From positions 3,782,001 to 3,846,000 of the forward strand of contig NZ_CP022823.1 in assembly GCF_002269255.1 (NCBI RefSeq): a stretch of 64,000 nucleotides of DNA, written 5' to 3'. The notes beneath the pieces were generated by a model. The model worked only from the letters and a program-made list of their open reading frames with translations. It was not told the DNA's origin and did not search any database. A program made the position numbers and the translations under genes. Below are positions 49,319 to 58,809 of the stretch, piece after piece; within the stretch, counting starts at the first letter, position 1, and each line of letters begins with the position of its first letter. Origin of the DNA: Klebsiella quasivariicola. GTDB taxonomy: Bacteria > Pseudomonadota > Gammaproteobacteria > Enterobacterales > Enterobacteriaceae.

Positions 49319-51751
49319 ATGACTACTCTGAAACTCAACACGCTCAGCGCCCGCATCCAGGCCCATAAAATGGCGCTGGTGCATATCGTCAAGCCGCCAG
49401 TTTGTACCGAGCGCGCCCGCCACTACACTGAGATGTATCAGCAGCATCTTGATAAACCGATCCCGGTGCGCCGTGCGCTGGCGCTGGCTCACCATCTGGC
49501 TGAGCGCACCATCTGGATCAAGCACGATGAGCTGATCGTCGGCAACCAGGCCAGCGAAGTGCGCGCCGCGCCGATTTTCCCGGAATACACTGTCAGCTGG
49601 ATTGAAAAAGAGATCGACGATCTCGCCGATCGCCCGGGTGCCGGCTTCTCGGTCAGCGAAGAAAACAAACGCGTACTGCATGAAGTGTGCCCATGGTGGC
49701 GCGGCCAGACCGTGCAGGACCGCTGCTACGGTATGTTTACCGATGAGCAAAAGGCGCTGCTCGCCACCGGTATCATCAAAGCGGAAGGCAATATGACCTC
49801 CGGTGATGCTCACCTGGCGGTCAACTACCCACTGCTGCTGGAAAAAGGGCTCGACGGGATGCGCGCCAAAGTCGCCGAACGCCGCTCGCGCATTAACCTG
49901 ACGGTACTGGAAGACCTGCACGGCGAACAATTCCTGAAAGCGATCGATATCGTGCTGGAAGCCGTGAGCGATCACAGCAAACGCTTCGCCGCGCTGGCGC
50001 GCGAAATGGCGGCGAAAGAGGCGCGCGAACCGCGTCGCGACGAGCTGCTGACAATCGCCGAAAACTGCGAAGTCATCGCCCATGAACCGCCGAAAACCTT
50101 CTGGCAGGCGCTGCAGCTGTGCTATTTCATTCAGCTGATCCTGCAGATTGAATCCAATGGTCACTCGGTCTCCTTTGGCCGTATGGACCAGTACCTGTAC
50201 TCGTACTATCGTCGCGATGTTGAGATCCAGCAGTCGCTGGATCGTGAACAGGCCATTGAGCTGCTGCATAGCTGCTGGCTGAAGCTGCTGGAGGTCAACA
50301 AGATCCGCTCCGGCTCACACTCCAAGGCTTCTGCCGGCAGCCCGCTGTACCAGAACGTCACCATTGGTGGCCAGAATCTGGTAGACGGGAAGCCGCAGGA
50401 CGCGGTCAATCCGCTATCGTATGCCATCCTTGAATCCTGCGGTCGTCTGCGTTCTACCCAGCCGAACCTCAGCGTGCGCTACCACGCCGGGATGAGCAAC
50501 GACTTCCTTGACGCCTGCGTTCAGGTGATCCGCTGCGGCTTCGGTATGCCGGCCTTCAACAATGACGAGATCGTAATCCCGGAATTCATTAAGCTGGGCA
50601 TCGAGCCGCAGGACGCCTACGATTACGCCGCTATCGGCTGTATCGAAACCGCGGTCGGCGGTAAGTGGGGCTACCGTTGCACCGGCATGAGCTTCATTAA
50701 CTTCGCGCGGGTGATGCTGGCGACGCTGGAAGGCGGCCGCGATGCCACCAGCGGCGAAGTGTTCCTGCCGCAGGAGCACGCCCTGTCGAAAGGCAACTTC
50801 GCTAACTTCGACCAGGTGTTGGCCGACTGGGATACCCAGATCCGCTACTACACCCGGAAGTCGATTGAGATTGAGTATGTGGTTGATACCATGCTGGAGG
50901 AGAACGTCCACGATATTCTCTGCTCGGCGCTGGTGGACGACTGCATCGAACGGGCGAAGAGCATTAAGCAAGGCGGCGCGAAGTATGACTGGGTTTCCGG
51001 CCTGCAGGTGGGCATCGCCAACCTCGGCAACAGCCTGGCGGCAGTGAAAAAACTGGTCTTCGATCAGGGCGCCATTGGCCAACAGGAACTGGCGAAGGCG
51101 CTGGCGGAAGACTTCGAAGGGCTGACTCACGAGCAGCTGCGCCAACGGTTGATCAACGGTGCACCGAAGTACGGTAACGATGATGACAGCGTGGACGAAC
51201 TGCTGGCGCGGGCCTATCAGACCTATATCGATGAGTTGAAGCAGTATCACAACCCGCGCTATGGCCGCGGCCCGATTGGCGGCAACTATTACGCCGGGAC
51301 ATCGTCTATCTCCGCCAACGTCCCGTTCGGCGCGCAGACCATGGCCACGCCGGATGGCCGTAAAGCGCACGCCCCGCTGGCGGAAGGGGCCAGCCCGGCC
51401 TCCGGTACCGACCATCTGGGGCCAACGGCGGTCATCAGTTCAGTGGGTAAACTGCCCACCGGGGCGATCCTCGGCGGCGTGCTGCTTAACCAGAAGCTGA
51501 ATCCATCAACGCTGGAGAACGAGTCCGACAAGCAGAAGCTGATGGTGCTGCTGCGTACCTTCTTCGAGGTGCATAAAGGCTGGCATATCCAGTACAACAT
51601 CGTGTCGCGCGAGACGCTGCTGGAGGCGAAGAAACATCCTGACCAGTACCGCGATTTAGTGGTCCGCGTCGCTGGATACTCGGCGTTCTTCACCGCCCTG
51701 TCGCCGGATACTCAGGACGATATCATCGCCCGTACCGAGCATACGCTGTAA
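49319..51751 (+). CDS. pflF: Glycyl-radical enzyme PflF (YbiW)
   Basis: An 810-residue glycyl-radical enzyme. The catalytic cysteine is in AAIGCIETAVGGKWG near residue 440, and the radical glycine is in RVAGYSAFF near the C terminus (residue about 785). Neighbours include a hexose-phosphate phosphatase (YbiV), which fits a sugar-phosphate substrate better than pyruvate. I recall a proposal of anhydroglucitol-phosphate cleavage for this family, which I cannot verify here. It acts under anaerobiosis after activation by PflE. Confidence 0.9.
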   Translation: MTTLKLNTLSARIQAHKMALVHIVKPPVCTERARHYTEMYQQHLDKPIPVRRALALAHHLAERTIWIKHDELIVGNQASEVRAAPIFPEYTVSWIEKEIDDLADRPGAGFSVSEENKRVLHEVCPWWRGQTVQDRCYGMFTDEQKALLATGIIKAEGNMTSGDAHLAVNYPLLLEKGLDGMRAKVAERRSRINLTVLEDLHGEQFLKAIDIVLEAVSDHSKRFAALAREMAAKEAREPRRDELLTIAENCEVIAHEPPKTFWQALQLCYFIQLILQIESNGHSVSFGRMDQYLYSYYRRDVEIQQSLDREQAIELLHSCWLKLLEVNKIRSGSHSKASAGSPLYQNVTIGGQNLVDGKPQDAVNPLSYAILESCGRLRSTQPNLSVRYHAGMSNDFLDACVQVIRCGFGMPAFNNDEIVIPEFIKLGIEPQDAYDYAAIGCIETAVGGKWGYRCTGMSFINFARVMLATLEGGRDATSGEVFLPQEHALSKGNFANFDQVLADWDTQIRYYTRKSIEIEYVVDTMLEENVHDILCSALVDDCIERAKSIKQGGAKYDWVSGLQVGIANLGNSLAAVKKLVFDQGAIGQQELAKALAEDFEGLTHEQLRQRLINGAPKYGNDDDSVDELLARAYQTYIDELKQYHNPRYGRGPIGGNYYAGTSSISANVPFGAQTMATPDGRKAHAPLAEGASPASGTDHLGPTAVISSVGKLPTGAILGGVLLNQKLNPSTLENESDKQKLMVLLRTFFEVHKGWHIQYNIVSRETLLEAKKHPDQYRDLVVRVAGYSAFFTALSPDTQDDIIARTEHTL

Positions 51752-51768
51752 CCCTTCGTGCCCGCTGG

Positions 51769-51831
51769 CGCTACGCTTAGCGGGCCAACCCAGTTCAGCA
51801 GGCCGGGTAAGGCCACTCCACCACCCGGCAT
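51769..51831 (+). repeat. BIME-like palindrome pair
   Basis: GCCCGCTGGCGCTACGCTTA and then GCGGGCC (51769-51795), and GGCCGGGTAAGG..CCACCCGGC (51802-51830) form REP-like hairpins after pflF. They may protect or terminate the pflEF transcript. Confidence 0.55.
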
Positions 51832-51847
51832 TTTTTCTCTGCGTGCA

Positions 51848-51861
51848 CTTTCATTCGAAAT
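51848..51861. promoter_or_regulatory. Shared palindrome upstream of ybiV
   Basis: CTTTCATTCGAAAT, matching 13 of 14 bases of the pflE copy, 70 bases before the ybiV start. Confidence 0.5.
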
Positions 51862-51930
51862 AAATTTGTGCTCCCCATCACATTGTAATTAGAATGTTAC
51901 TGGTCGAAGTTAAGCCAGGAGCACTCTCTT

Positions 51931-52746
51931 ATGACCGTTAAAGTTATCGTCACCGATATGGACGGAACTTTTCTCAATGACGCCAAGCAGTACGACCGCC
52001 CGCGTTTCCTCGCCCAGTTTGCGCAGCTCAAGCAGCAAGGTATTGAATTTGTTGTCGCCAGCGGTAACCAGTACTATCAGCTGATCTCCTTTTTCCCGGA
52101 AATTCGCGAGCAGATTTCATTCGTCGCAGAAAACGGCGCTCTGGTTTATGAACATGGCAAGCAGTTGTTCCACGGCGAACTGACCCGTCACGAATCACAG
52201 GTGGTGATTGGCGAACTGCTGAAAGATCCGCAGCTGAACTTTGTCGCCTGCGGCCTGCAGAGTGCCTACGTCAGCGATAAAGCCCCGGACGCCTTTGTCG
52301 CGCTGATGGCGAAGCACTACCATCGCCTGCAGCGAGTGAGCGACTATCACGCCATCAACGACACCCTGTTTAAATTCTCGCTTAATCTGCCGGACAGCGA
52401 GATCCCACAGCTGATCGATAAGCTGCACGTGTCGCTCGACGGCATCATGAAGCCGGTCACCAGCGGCTTTGGCTTTGTCGATTTGATTATCCCTGGCCTG
52501 CATAAAGCCAACGGCATCAGCCGCCTGCTCAAACGCTGGAACCTTTCGCCGCAGCAGTGCGTCGCCATCGGCGACAGCGGCAATGACGCCGAAATGCTGA
52601 AGCTGGTGAAATACGCCTTCGCCATGGGTAACGCCGCCGACAGCATTAAGGCCATTGCGGGTTATACCACCGACGATAATAACCATGACGGCGCGCTGAA
52701 CGTCATTCAGGCCGTCCTCGATAGTACCACTCCCTTCAACGCGTGA
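51931..52746 (+). CDS. ybiV: HAD-type sugar phosphatase YbiV
   Basis: A 271-residue Cof-type HAD phosphatase. DMDGTFLND near residue 10 holds the nucleophilic and acid Asp; VASGN (motif II) and GDSGNDAEML (motif IV) complete the site, with a C2-type cap between. E. coli YbiV hydrolyses hexose phosphates, preferring those of ribose or glucose type. GGAG lies 7 bases upstream. It may remove phosphate for the PflF pathway. Confidence 0.92.
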   Translation: MTVKVIVTDMDGTFLNDAKQYDRPRFLAQFAQLKQQGIEFVVASGNQYYQLISFFPEIREQISFVAENGALVYEHGKQLFHGELTRHESQVVIGELLKDPQLNFVACGLQSAYVSDKAPDAFVALMAKHYHRLQRVSDYHAINDTLFKFSLNLPDSEIPQLIDKLHVSLDGIMKPVTSGFGFVDLIIPGLHKANGISRLLKRWNLSPQQCVAIGDSGNDAEMLKLVKYAFAMGNAADSIKAIAGYTTDDNNHDGALNVIQAVLDSTTPFNA

Positions 52747-52752
52747 CCCTTC

Positions 52753-52777
52753 GCCGGGGTCTCATGCCCCGGCTTTT
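52753..52777 (+). terminator. Terminator of ybiV
   Basis: CCGGGG (52754-52759), 7-base loop, CCCCGG (52767-52772), then CTTTT. It follows the ybiV stop by about 7 bases. Confidence 0.7.
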
Positions 52778-52856
52778 CCATTTTGTGCGCCGCAGCAAGA
52801 TTTTAAACTTGCATTAACTCCATTTTAACTTAAATTAACGTTTGTAAGATTTAATA

Positions 52857-52870
52857 CTTTCGAACGAAAG
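52857..52870. promoter_or_regulatory. Shared palindrome upstream of ybiU
   Basis: CTTTCGAACGAAAG, a near-perfect palindrome 17 bases before the ybiU start. Position suggests repression close to the transcription start. Confidence 0.55.
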
Positions 52871-52886
52871 AAACAGCGAGGTTATT

Positions 52887-54152
52887 ATGGCTGCTCTCCC
52901 GACTCACGAAACATTACCTGCCGATCACAAAGCGGCGATTCGCCAGATGAAACAGGCCCTACGCGCGCAAATCGGTGACGTTCAGGCGGTATTTGATAAA
53001 CTTTCCGCGCACATCACAGAGCGTCTGGACGAAATTGAGGCCCTGAAAGCCGCCGGCCAGGAGGTTTGGCCGACGATCCCGTTCAGCGATATCGCCGAAG
53101 GAAGAGTGAGCGATGCCCAGCGCGCGGCGATTAAGCGCCGCGGCTGCGCGGTGATCAAGGGGCACTTCCCGCGCGAACAGGCGCTGGCCTGGGACAACGC
53201 CATGCTGGAATACCTGGATCGCAATCATTTCGACGACGTGTACAAAGGCCCCGGCGACAGCTTCTTCGGTTCGCTGGAGGCTTCGCGCCCGGAGATCTAT
53301 CCGATCTACTGGTCCCCCTCGCAAATGCAGGCGCGCCAGAGTAATGAAATGGCGGCAGTGCAATCCTTCCTTAACCGCTTGTGGCGCTTTGAGCAGGACG
53401 GCACACGCTGGTTCGACCCGGATGTCAGCGTGATTTACCCCGACCGTATTCGCCGCCGTCCGCCGGGAACCACTTCGAAGGGGCTGGGCGCGCATACCGA
53501 TTCCGGGGCGCTGGAGCGCTGGCTGCTCCCCGCCTACCAGCAGGTCTTCGCCAACGTCTTTAATGGCCATATCGACGCCTACGATCCGTGGGACGCCGCG
53601 CACCGTACCGAAGTGGAAGAGTATACCGTCGACAACACCACCAAATGCTCGGTGTTCCGCACCTTCCAGGGCTGGACGGCGCTGTCGGACATGATCCCGG
53701 GACAGGGGCTGCTGCACGTGGTGCCGATCCCCGAGGCGATGGCTTATGTGCTGCTGCGCCCGCTGCTTGACGATGTGCCAGAAGATGAGCTGTGCGGCGT
53801 CGCGCCGGGCAGAGTGCTGCCGATCTCTGAGCAGTGGCACCCGCTCTTAATTAAAGCGTTAAGCTCAATTCCGGCGCTGAATGCCGGCGATTCGGTCTGG
53901 TGGCACTGCGATGTGATTCACTCGGTGGCGCCGGTGGAAAATCAACAGGGCTGGGGCAACGTGATGTACATCCCCGCCGCGCCGATGTGCGAGAAGAATC
54001 TCGCCTACGCGCAGAAAGTGAAAGCCGCTCTGGAAAAAGGCGCCTCGCCGGGAGATTTCCCGCGCGAGGACTATGAAGCCAGCTGGCAGGGCCGCTTCAC
54101 CCTGGAGGATCTGAATATTCACGGCAAACGGGCGCTGGGTATGCCGGTCTAA
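52887..54152 (+). CDS. ybiU: DUF1479 protein YbiU
   Basis: A 421-residue cytoplasmic protein, the E. coli YbiU length. A putative Fe(II)/2-oxoglutarate-type metal site is LGAHTDSGALERW (HxD) with a later histidine (VWWHCDVIHSVAPVEN). Substrate is unknown. It is one of three transcription units with the CTTTC..GAAAG motif, so it may modify an intermediate of the PflF/YbiV pathway. Confidence 0.88.
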   Translation: MAALPTHETLPADHKAAIRQMKQALRAQIGDVQAVFDKLSAHITERLDEIEALKAAGQEVWPTIPFSDIAEGRVSDAQRAAIKRRGCAVIKGHFPREQALAWDNAMLEYLDRNHFDDVYKGPGDSFFGSLEASRPEIYPIYWSPSQMQARQSNEMAAVQSFLNRLWRFEQDGTRWFDPDVSVIYPDRIRRRPPGTTSKGLGAHTDSGALERWLLPAYQQVFANVFNGHIDAYDPWDAAHRTEVEEYTVDNTTKCSVFRTFQGWTALSDMIPGQGLLHVVPIPEAMAYVLLRPLLDDVPEDELCGVAPGRVLPISEQWHPLLIKALSSIPALNAGDSVWWHCDVIHSVAPVENQQGWGNVMYIPAAPMCEKNLAYAQKVKAALEKGASPGDFPREDYEASWQGRFTLEDLNIHGKRALGMPV

Positions 54153-54187
54153 TCGTCATACGGCCCCGGCGTTTCATGTCGTTAGTC

Positions 54188-54218
54188 ACCCGGGTAAGGC
54201 GGAAACCGCCACCCGGGT
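54188..54218. terminator. Hairpin between convergent ybiU and ybiT
   Basis: ACCCGGGT..GGCGG-AAA-CCGCC..ACCCGGGT, a long symmetrical stem serving both directions. REP-like; acts probably as a bidirectional transcript end. Confidence 0.55.
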
Positions 54219-54230
54219 AACGGACAGGGA

Positions 54231-55823
54231 TTACTCAATACCTTTGCTGCGCAGGTAATCTTCGTAGTTGCCGCTGAAGTCGATCACGCGTTCCGGGGTG
54301 ATCTCCAGGACGCGGGTGGCCAGAGAACTCACGAACTCACGGTCATGGGAGACGAAGATCAGGGTGCCCTGATACATCTCCAGCGCCATGTTCAGCGATT
54401 CAATGGATTCCATATCCAGGTGGTTGGTCGGTTCGTCCATCACCAGGATGTTTGGCTTCTGCATCATCAGCTTACCGAACAGCATGCGCCCTTTCTCGCC
54501 ACCGGAGAGGACCTTAGCCGGCTTTTTAATATCGTCCTGGCTAAACAACAGACGGCCGAGGATGCTGCGCACCGCCTGCTCGTCGTCGCTTTCCTGCTTC
54601 CACTGACTCATCCACTCGAAGACCGTCAGGTCGTTTTCGAACTCGTACTCATGGTCCTGCGCGTAGTAGCCGATTTGCGCGTTTTCAGACCATTTCACGC
54701 TGCCGTTGTCCGGCTGCAGTTCGCCCACCAGGGTTTTCAGCATGGTGGATTTACCCACGCCGTTAGCCCCCAGAATGGCAATCTTCTCGCCCACTTCCAG
54801 CAGCAGATTGACGTTTTTGAACAGCGGACCTTCATCAAAGCCTTTGGTAAGGGCTTCCACTTCCAGCGCATTACGGAACAGTTTCTTGTCCTGCTCGAAA
54901 CGGATAAACGGGTTCTGACGGCTGGAGGCTTTGACCTCTTCCAGCTTGATTTTGTCAATCTGACGCGCGCGCGAGGTCGCCTGACGTGATTTAGAAGCGT
55001 TGGCGCTGAAGCGGCTAACAAAGGACTGCAGGTCCGCAATCTGCGCTTTTTTCTTGGCGTTATCCGCCAGCAGACGCTCCCGCGCCTGGGTGGCCGCGGT
55101 CATGTATTCGTCGTAGTTGCCCGGATAGACGCGCAGTTCGCCGTAGTCAAGGTCCGCCATATGGGTGCAGACCATGTTCAGGAAGTGACGGTCGTGCGAA
55201 ATGATGATCATGGTGCTGTCGCGATCGTTCAGCGTCTGCTCCAGCCAGCGAATGGTGTCGATGTCCAGGTTGTTGGTTGGTTCATCAAGCAGCAGGATGT
55301 CCGGATTGGAGAACAGCGCCTGCGCCAGCAGAACACGCAGTTTCCAGCCCGGCGCGACTTCGCTCATCGGGCCGTAATGCTGTTCAACCGGAATGCCGAC
55401 GCCGAGCAGCAGTTCGCCCGCGCGCGCTTCTGCGGAGTAGCCGTCCATTTCGCCATATTTGACTTCCAGATCGGCCACTTTATAGCCATCTTCTTCGCTC
55501 ATCGCCGCCAGGGCGTAGATGCGATCGCGCTCCTGCTTCACTTCCCACAGCTCGCCGTGGCCCATGATGACCGTATCCAGCACGGTGAACGCTTCAAAGG
55601 CGAACTGATCCTGACGCAGCTTACCGATACGCTCGTTCGGATCGAGAGAAACGTTGCCCAGCGTCGGTTCGAGATCGCCGCCGAGGATCTTCATAAAGGT
55701 CGATTTACCGCTGCCGTTGGCGCCGATCAGACCATAACGGTTGCCGCCGCCAAATTTAACGGAGATATTTTCGAACAGCGGCTTACTGCCAAACTGCATG
55801 GTAACGTTGCTGGATACTAGCAC
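54231..55823 (-). CDS. ybiT: ABC-F ATPase YbiT
   Basis: A 530-residue soluble ABC-F protein with two ABC domains and no membrane span. Walker A motifs are GANGSGKS (about 38) and GANGVGKS (about 355); signature motif LSGGEKGRM in the second. The linker RFSANASKSRQATSRARQ is the P-site-tRNA-interaction type. ABC-F factors bind the ribosome E site and resolve stalling. Same length as E. coli YbiT. Confidence 0.93.
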   Translation of the reverse strand: MLVSSNVTMQFGSKPLFENISVKFGGGNRYGLIGANGSGKSTFMKILGGDLEPTLGNVSLDPNERIGKLRQDQFAFEAFTVLDTVIMGHGELWEVKQERDRIYALAAMSEEDGYKVADLEVKYGEMDGYSAEARAGELLLGVGIPVEQHYGPMSEVAPGWKLRVLLAQALFSNPDILLLDEPTNNLDIDTIRWLEQTLNDRDSTMIIISHDRHFLNMVCTHMADLDYGELRVYPGNYDEYMTAATQARERLLADNAKKKAQIADLQSFVSRFSANASKSRQATSRARQIDKIKLEEVKASSRQNPFIRFEQDKKLFRNALEVEALTKGFDEGPLFKNVNLLLEVGEKIAILGANGVGKSTMLKTLVGELQPDNGSVKWSENAQIGYYAQDHEYEFENDLTVFEWMSQWKQESDDEQAVRSILGRLLFSQDDIKKPAKVLSGGEKGRMLFGKLMMQKPNILVMDEPTNHLDMESIESLNMALEMYQGTLIFVSHDREFVSSLATRVLEITPERVIDFSGNYEDYLRSKGIE

Positions 55824-56001
55824 GGGGATATCCTGAAAAAAGAGTATGAGGGGTGTGATACAGCAGACATTATGCCAGCAAATGACACACTTTTCACGGC
55901 CTGCGGTAAATTCCGCCGCGGCGCTTGTGCTAAGGTCTTTGTCAGATGAGGCGGAAACCCGCGCTCAAACGGTTATTCTGTACGTCATTATGAGGAGCCC
56001 C

Positions 56002-56787
56002 ATGACCACCAGCCTACCGCGACATCCGGCCTTTTTATCCCTGCAGGGCGGTATTAATTTTCGCGACCTGGGCGGCCAGCGTGCCGCCGACGGACGCCGT
56101 GTACGCAGCGGCAAGCTGCTGCGCTCCGGCGCGCTAAACCGGTTGACCGCAGAGGATCTCAACCACCTGGATACCCTGCCGCTCAGCCGGGTGCTCGACT
56201 ATCGCGACCCCGGCGAAGTGCAGCGCACCCCGGACAAACTGAGCCCGCTTACCCACTATCTCAACGCGCCGGCCAATCCGCCCGTCAGCGAGGTCAACGC
56301 GAAGGTTACCGAGCTGAATGCCGCCACCCTTAACGCGCTGAACGGTGAACAGTTCATGCTGCAACTCTATCGCCAGCTGCCGTTTAACAACCCGGCCTAT
56401 CGCCAGCTCGCCGCGTGGCTTACCACCCCTTTTGACGGCGCCTTACTGCAACATTGCGCGGTCGGCAAAGATCGCACCGGCGTCGGCTGCGCGTTAACCC
56501 TGTTCGCCGTCGGCTGCGACAGCGAAACGGTGATGGAGGAGTACCTGCTTACCCACGGCATGTTAACGCCGGTGGAGGAGTGGATGCTGGAAAGGCTGGG
56601 CAACGACCTGACCGCCCAGGGGCGCCAGAGTCTGGCGGATATCCTGACGGTGAAAGAGTCCTATCTCGCCGCCGCGCTGTCGGCCATCCACCAGCGCTAT
56701 GGCACCGTCGACGCCTGGCTGGCGAAAGAGTATCAGCTCACCGCTCCGGTTCGCGCCGATCTGCAGACCCGGCTGCTGGAAGAATAG
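56002..56787 (+). CDS. Tyrosine-protein phosphatase family protein
   Basis: The ATG at 56002 has GAGGAG 5-6 bases upstream and gives 261 residues; the earlier frame is non-coding. The active-site loop HCAVGKDRTG (CX5R) near residue 156 and NFRDLGGQRAADGRRVRSGK near the start identify the PTP/DSP family known as tyrosine-protein phosphatase or 'protein-tyrosine phosphatase family (Y_phosphatase3)'. Substrate unknown. Not in K-12 at this locus. Confidence 0.85.
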   Translation: MTTSLPRHPAFLSLQGGINFRDLGGQRAADGRRVRSGKLLRSGALNRLTAEDLNHLDTLPLSRVLDYRDPGEVQRTPDKLSPLTHYLNAPANPPVSEVNAKVTELNAATLNALNGEQFMLQLYRQLPFNNPAYRQLAAWLTTPFDGALLQHCAVGKDRTGVGCALTLFAVGCDSETVMEEYLLTHGMLTPVEEWMLERLGNDLTAQGRQSLADILTVKESYLAAALSAIHQRYGTVDAWLAKEYQLTAPVRADLQTRLLEE

Positions 56788-56881
56788 CGTTTTTTTCTAC
56801 CCCGAGGGGGCGCTGGTGTCGCCCGCCGGGACGCGTCAGCAGGGACGACAGGGAAAAAAATGTGATTTCGTACACATCTGA

Positions 56882-56911
56882 TTTACCTGTTCAGCGGAAT
56901 GCACATATAAT
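56882..56911 (+). promoter_or_regulatory. Promoter of ybiS
   Basis: TTTACC (56882-56887), 18-base spacer, TATAAT (56906-56911). About 75 bases upstream of the ybiS start. Confidence 0.6.
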
Positions 56912-56985
56912 GCGCTCCCATCTACTGTCTGAATCATTTAACAAAGGCCTGTGTGGCGTTGATTTCGCACACGACATTAAAGACT

Positions 56986-57900
56986 ATGAAATTATCTACA
57001 CTCTTAGCGGCAGCCTTCGCCATCGTAGGCTTTTGCAATACAGCGTCTGCTGTCACCTATCCTTTGCCAACCGATGGCAGCCGTTTGGTTGGTCAGAACC
57101 AGGTCATCACCATTCCGGATGATAACAAGCAGCCGCTGGAATACTTCGCGGCGAAATATCAGATGGGGCTTTCCAACATGCTGGAAGCCAACCCGGGGGT
57201 GGACACCTATCTGCCGAAAGGCGGTAGCGTACTGAACATTCCTCAGCAGCTGATCCTGCCGGATACCGTGCATGAAGGGATTGTCATCAACAGCGCGGAA
57301 ATGCGTCTGTACTACTACCCGAAAGGCACCAACACCGTCATCGTTCTGCCGATCGGGATCGGTCAGTTAGGCAAAGATACGCCGATCAACTGGACCACCA
57401 AAGTCGAACGTAAGAAAGCCGGCCCGACCTGGACGCCGACCGCCAAAATGCATGCTGAATACGCCGCTGCCGGCAACCCGCTGCCAGCCGTCGTACCGGC
57501 CGGCCCGGATAACCCGATGGGCCTGTACGCGCTGTATATCGGCCGTCTGTACGCCATCCACGGCACCAACGCTAACTTCGGTATCGGCCTGCGCGTAAGC
57601 CACGGCTGCGTGCGTCTGCGCAACGATGACATCAAATTCCTGTTTGAGAACGTGCCGGTCGGCACCCGCGTGCAGTTTATCGATGAACCGGTAAAAGCCA
57701 CCACCGAGCCGGATGGCAGCCGTTATATTGAAGTTCACAACCCGCTGTCGACCACCGAAGCGCAGTTCCAGGGCGGCGAGATTGTGCCGATCACCCTGAC
57801 TCAGCCGGTACAGGCGATCACCAGCCAGTCTGATGTCGATCAGAACGTGGTTGAGCAGGCTATTCAGAACCGCTCCGGTATGCCGGTGCGTCTGAACTAA
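56986..57900 (+). CDS. ybiS: L,D-transpeptidase YbiS (LdtB)
   Basis: I start at ATG 56986, the E. coli-like start, giving 304 residues. Signal peptide MKLSTLLAAAFAIVGFCNTA; LysM-like domain follows (FAAKYQMGLSNMLEANPGVD); the YkuD domain has HGTNANFGIGLRVSHGCVRL with catalytic Cys and His. It attaches Braun lipoprotein to peptidoglycan in the periplasm. Strong terminator follows. Confidence 0.94.
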   Translation: MKLSTLLAAAFAIVGFCNTASAVTYPLPTDGSRLVGQNQVITIPDDNKQPLEYFAAKYQMGLSNMLEANPGVDTYLPKGGSVLNIPQQLILPDTVHEGIVINSAEMRLYYYPKGTNTVIVLPIGIGQLGKDTPINWTTKVERKKAGPTWTPTAKMHAEYAAAGNPLPAVVPAGPDNPMGLYALYIGRLYAIHGTNANFGIGLRVSHGCVRLRNDDIKFLFENVPVGTRVQFIDEPVKATTEPDGSRYIEVHNPLSTTEAQFQGGEIVPITLTQPVQAITSQSDVDQNVVEQAIQNRSGMPVRLN

Positions 57901-57920
57901 GTTCTGCATGACGAGAAAAA

Positions 57921-57948
57921 CGGCGGGCCTGATGCCCGCCGTTTTTTT
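57921..57948 (+). terminator. Terminator of ybiS
   Basis: CGGCGGGC (57921-57928), loop CTGAT, GCCCGCCG (57934-57941), then seven T. Begins 20 bases past the stop. Confidence 0.9.
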
Positions 57949-58024
57949 ATCTGTATTTTCCCGGGCGACTAAACCGTGCCACATCGCAGCCCCGCTACGC
58001 GCAGCGCCAGCTAGGGACCTCACA

Positions 58025-58741
58025 TTAACCGTTATTAACGAGAATAATCCCACCGTGATCGTAGCGGTAGTGACAGTGGGCATACTCCAGCGGCGTGCCG
58101 TCTTCGAGATAGATAACCTGCTCCACCTCCAGCACCGGATCGGTCGGCTCGCAGTGAAGATGCTGCCTGTCCAGCTCGTCCGGTTTCATCGCCCGTACCA
58201 CACGGTAAGAGCCCATCAGCTTCAGCCCCAGCGTCTCCTGCAGGTAGCGAAACACCGACCCTTCCAGATGGTTTTTAGTTAACCCTGGCACCAGCCCCAC
58301 CGGCATAACCGTCAGGTCCAGCGATACTGGCTCGCCGTTGAGCAGCCGCAGGCGGACAAAGTCATACACCGGGGCATCGGCGTCGATCAGCAGCGAGCTT
58401 TGCTCCTTGTCGCTGGGAAAGCGCACCGCAAAGCGCACCACTTCGCTTTGTACCTCGCCAAGATGCTCCCAGGTTTTGGTGGCGCCGAAATAGTCGCTGC
58501 CGGGCAGCTCCCACTGCGACAGCTGAAGGAAATTTTTCCGCACAAAGGTGCCCTGCCCTTTACGGGTATAGATCAGCCCTTCGACGATTAACTGGCGCAT
58601 CGCCTGCTGGATGGTCATCCGGCTGGTGCTGAACTCTGCCGCCAGCGCAAACTGGTCGGGTAGCGGCGCGCTGGCAGGATACTGCTGGCTGATGATACGT
58701 TTTTTTATTTCCCGCGCGATTTGCAGATACTTCGCCGTCAT
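58025..58741 (-). CDS. GntR/HutC-family regulator (UTRA domain)
   Basis: The ATG at 58741 has AAGGA 8 bases upstream; the earlier ATG has none. The 238-residue protein has an N-terminal winged helix (YLQIAREIKKRIISQQYPAS, then RMTIQQAMRQLIVEGLIYTR) and a UTRA effector domain (residues 85-235). It probably controls the phospho-glucosidase next to it, sensing a sugar phosphate. That link rests on adjacency and the paired palindromes upstream of that gene. Confidence 0.85.
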   Translation of the reverse strand: MTAKYLQIAREIKKRIISQQYPASAPLPDQFALAAEFSTSRMTIQQAMRQLIVEGLIYTRKGQGTFVRKNFLQLSQWELPGSDYFGATKTWEHLGEVQSEVVRFAVRFPSDKEQSSLLIDADAPVYDFVRLRLLNGEPVSLDLTVMPVGLVPGLTKNHLEGSVFRYLQETLGLKLMGSYRVVRAMKPDELDRQHLHCEPTDPVLEVEQVIYLEDGTPLEYAHCHYRYDHGGIILVNNG

Positions 58742-58809
58742 TCCCCGGTCCTTATCCATTCAGTGAGTGGCTGGCGGGCAGAATACACAATCTGACCGCC
58801 AGGACACCG

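Noticed and set aside
49205..50269. 354-codon minus-strand frame opposite pflF, and a similar one at 50414-51415
   Set aside because: Antisense shadows of a highly conserved glycyl-radical enzyme, without ribosome sites.
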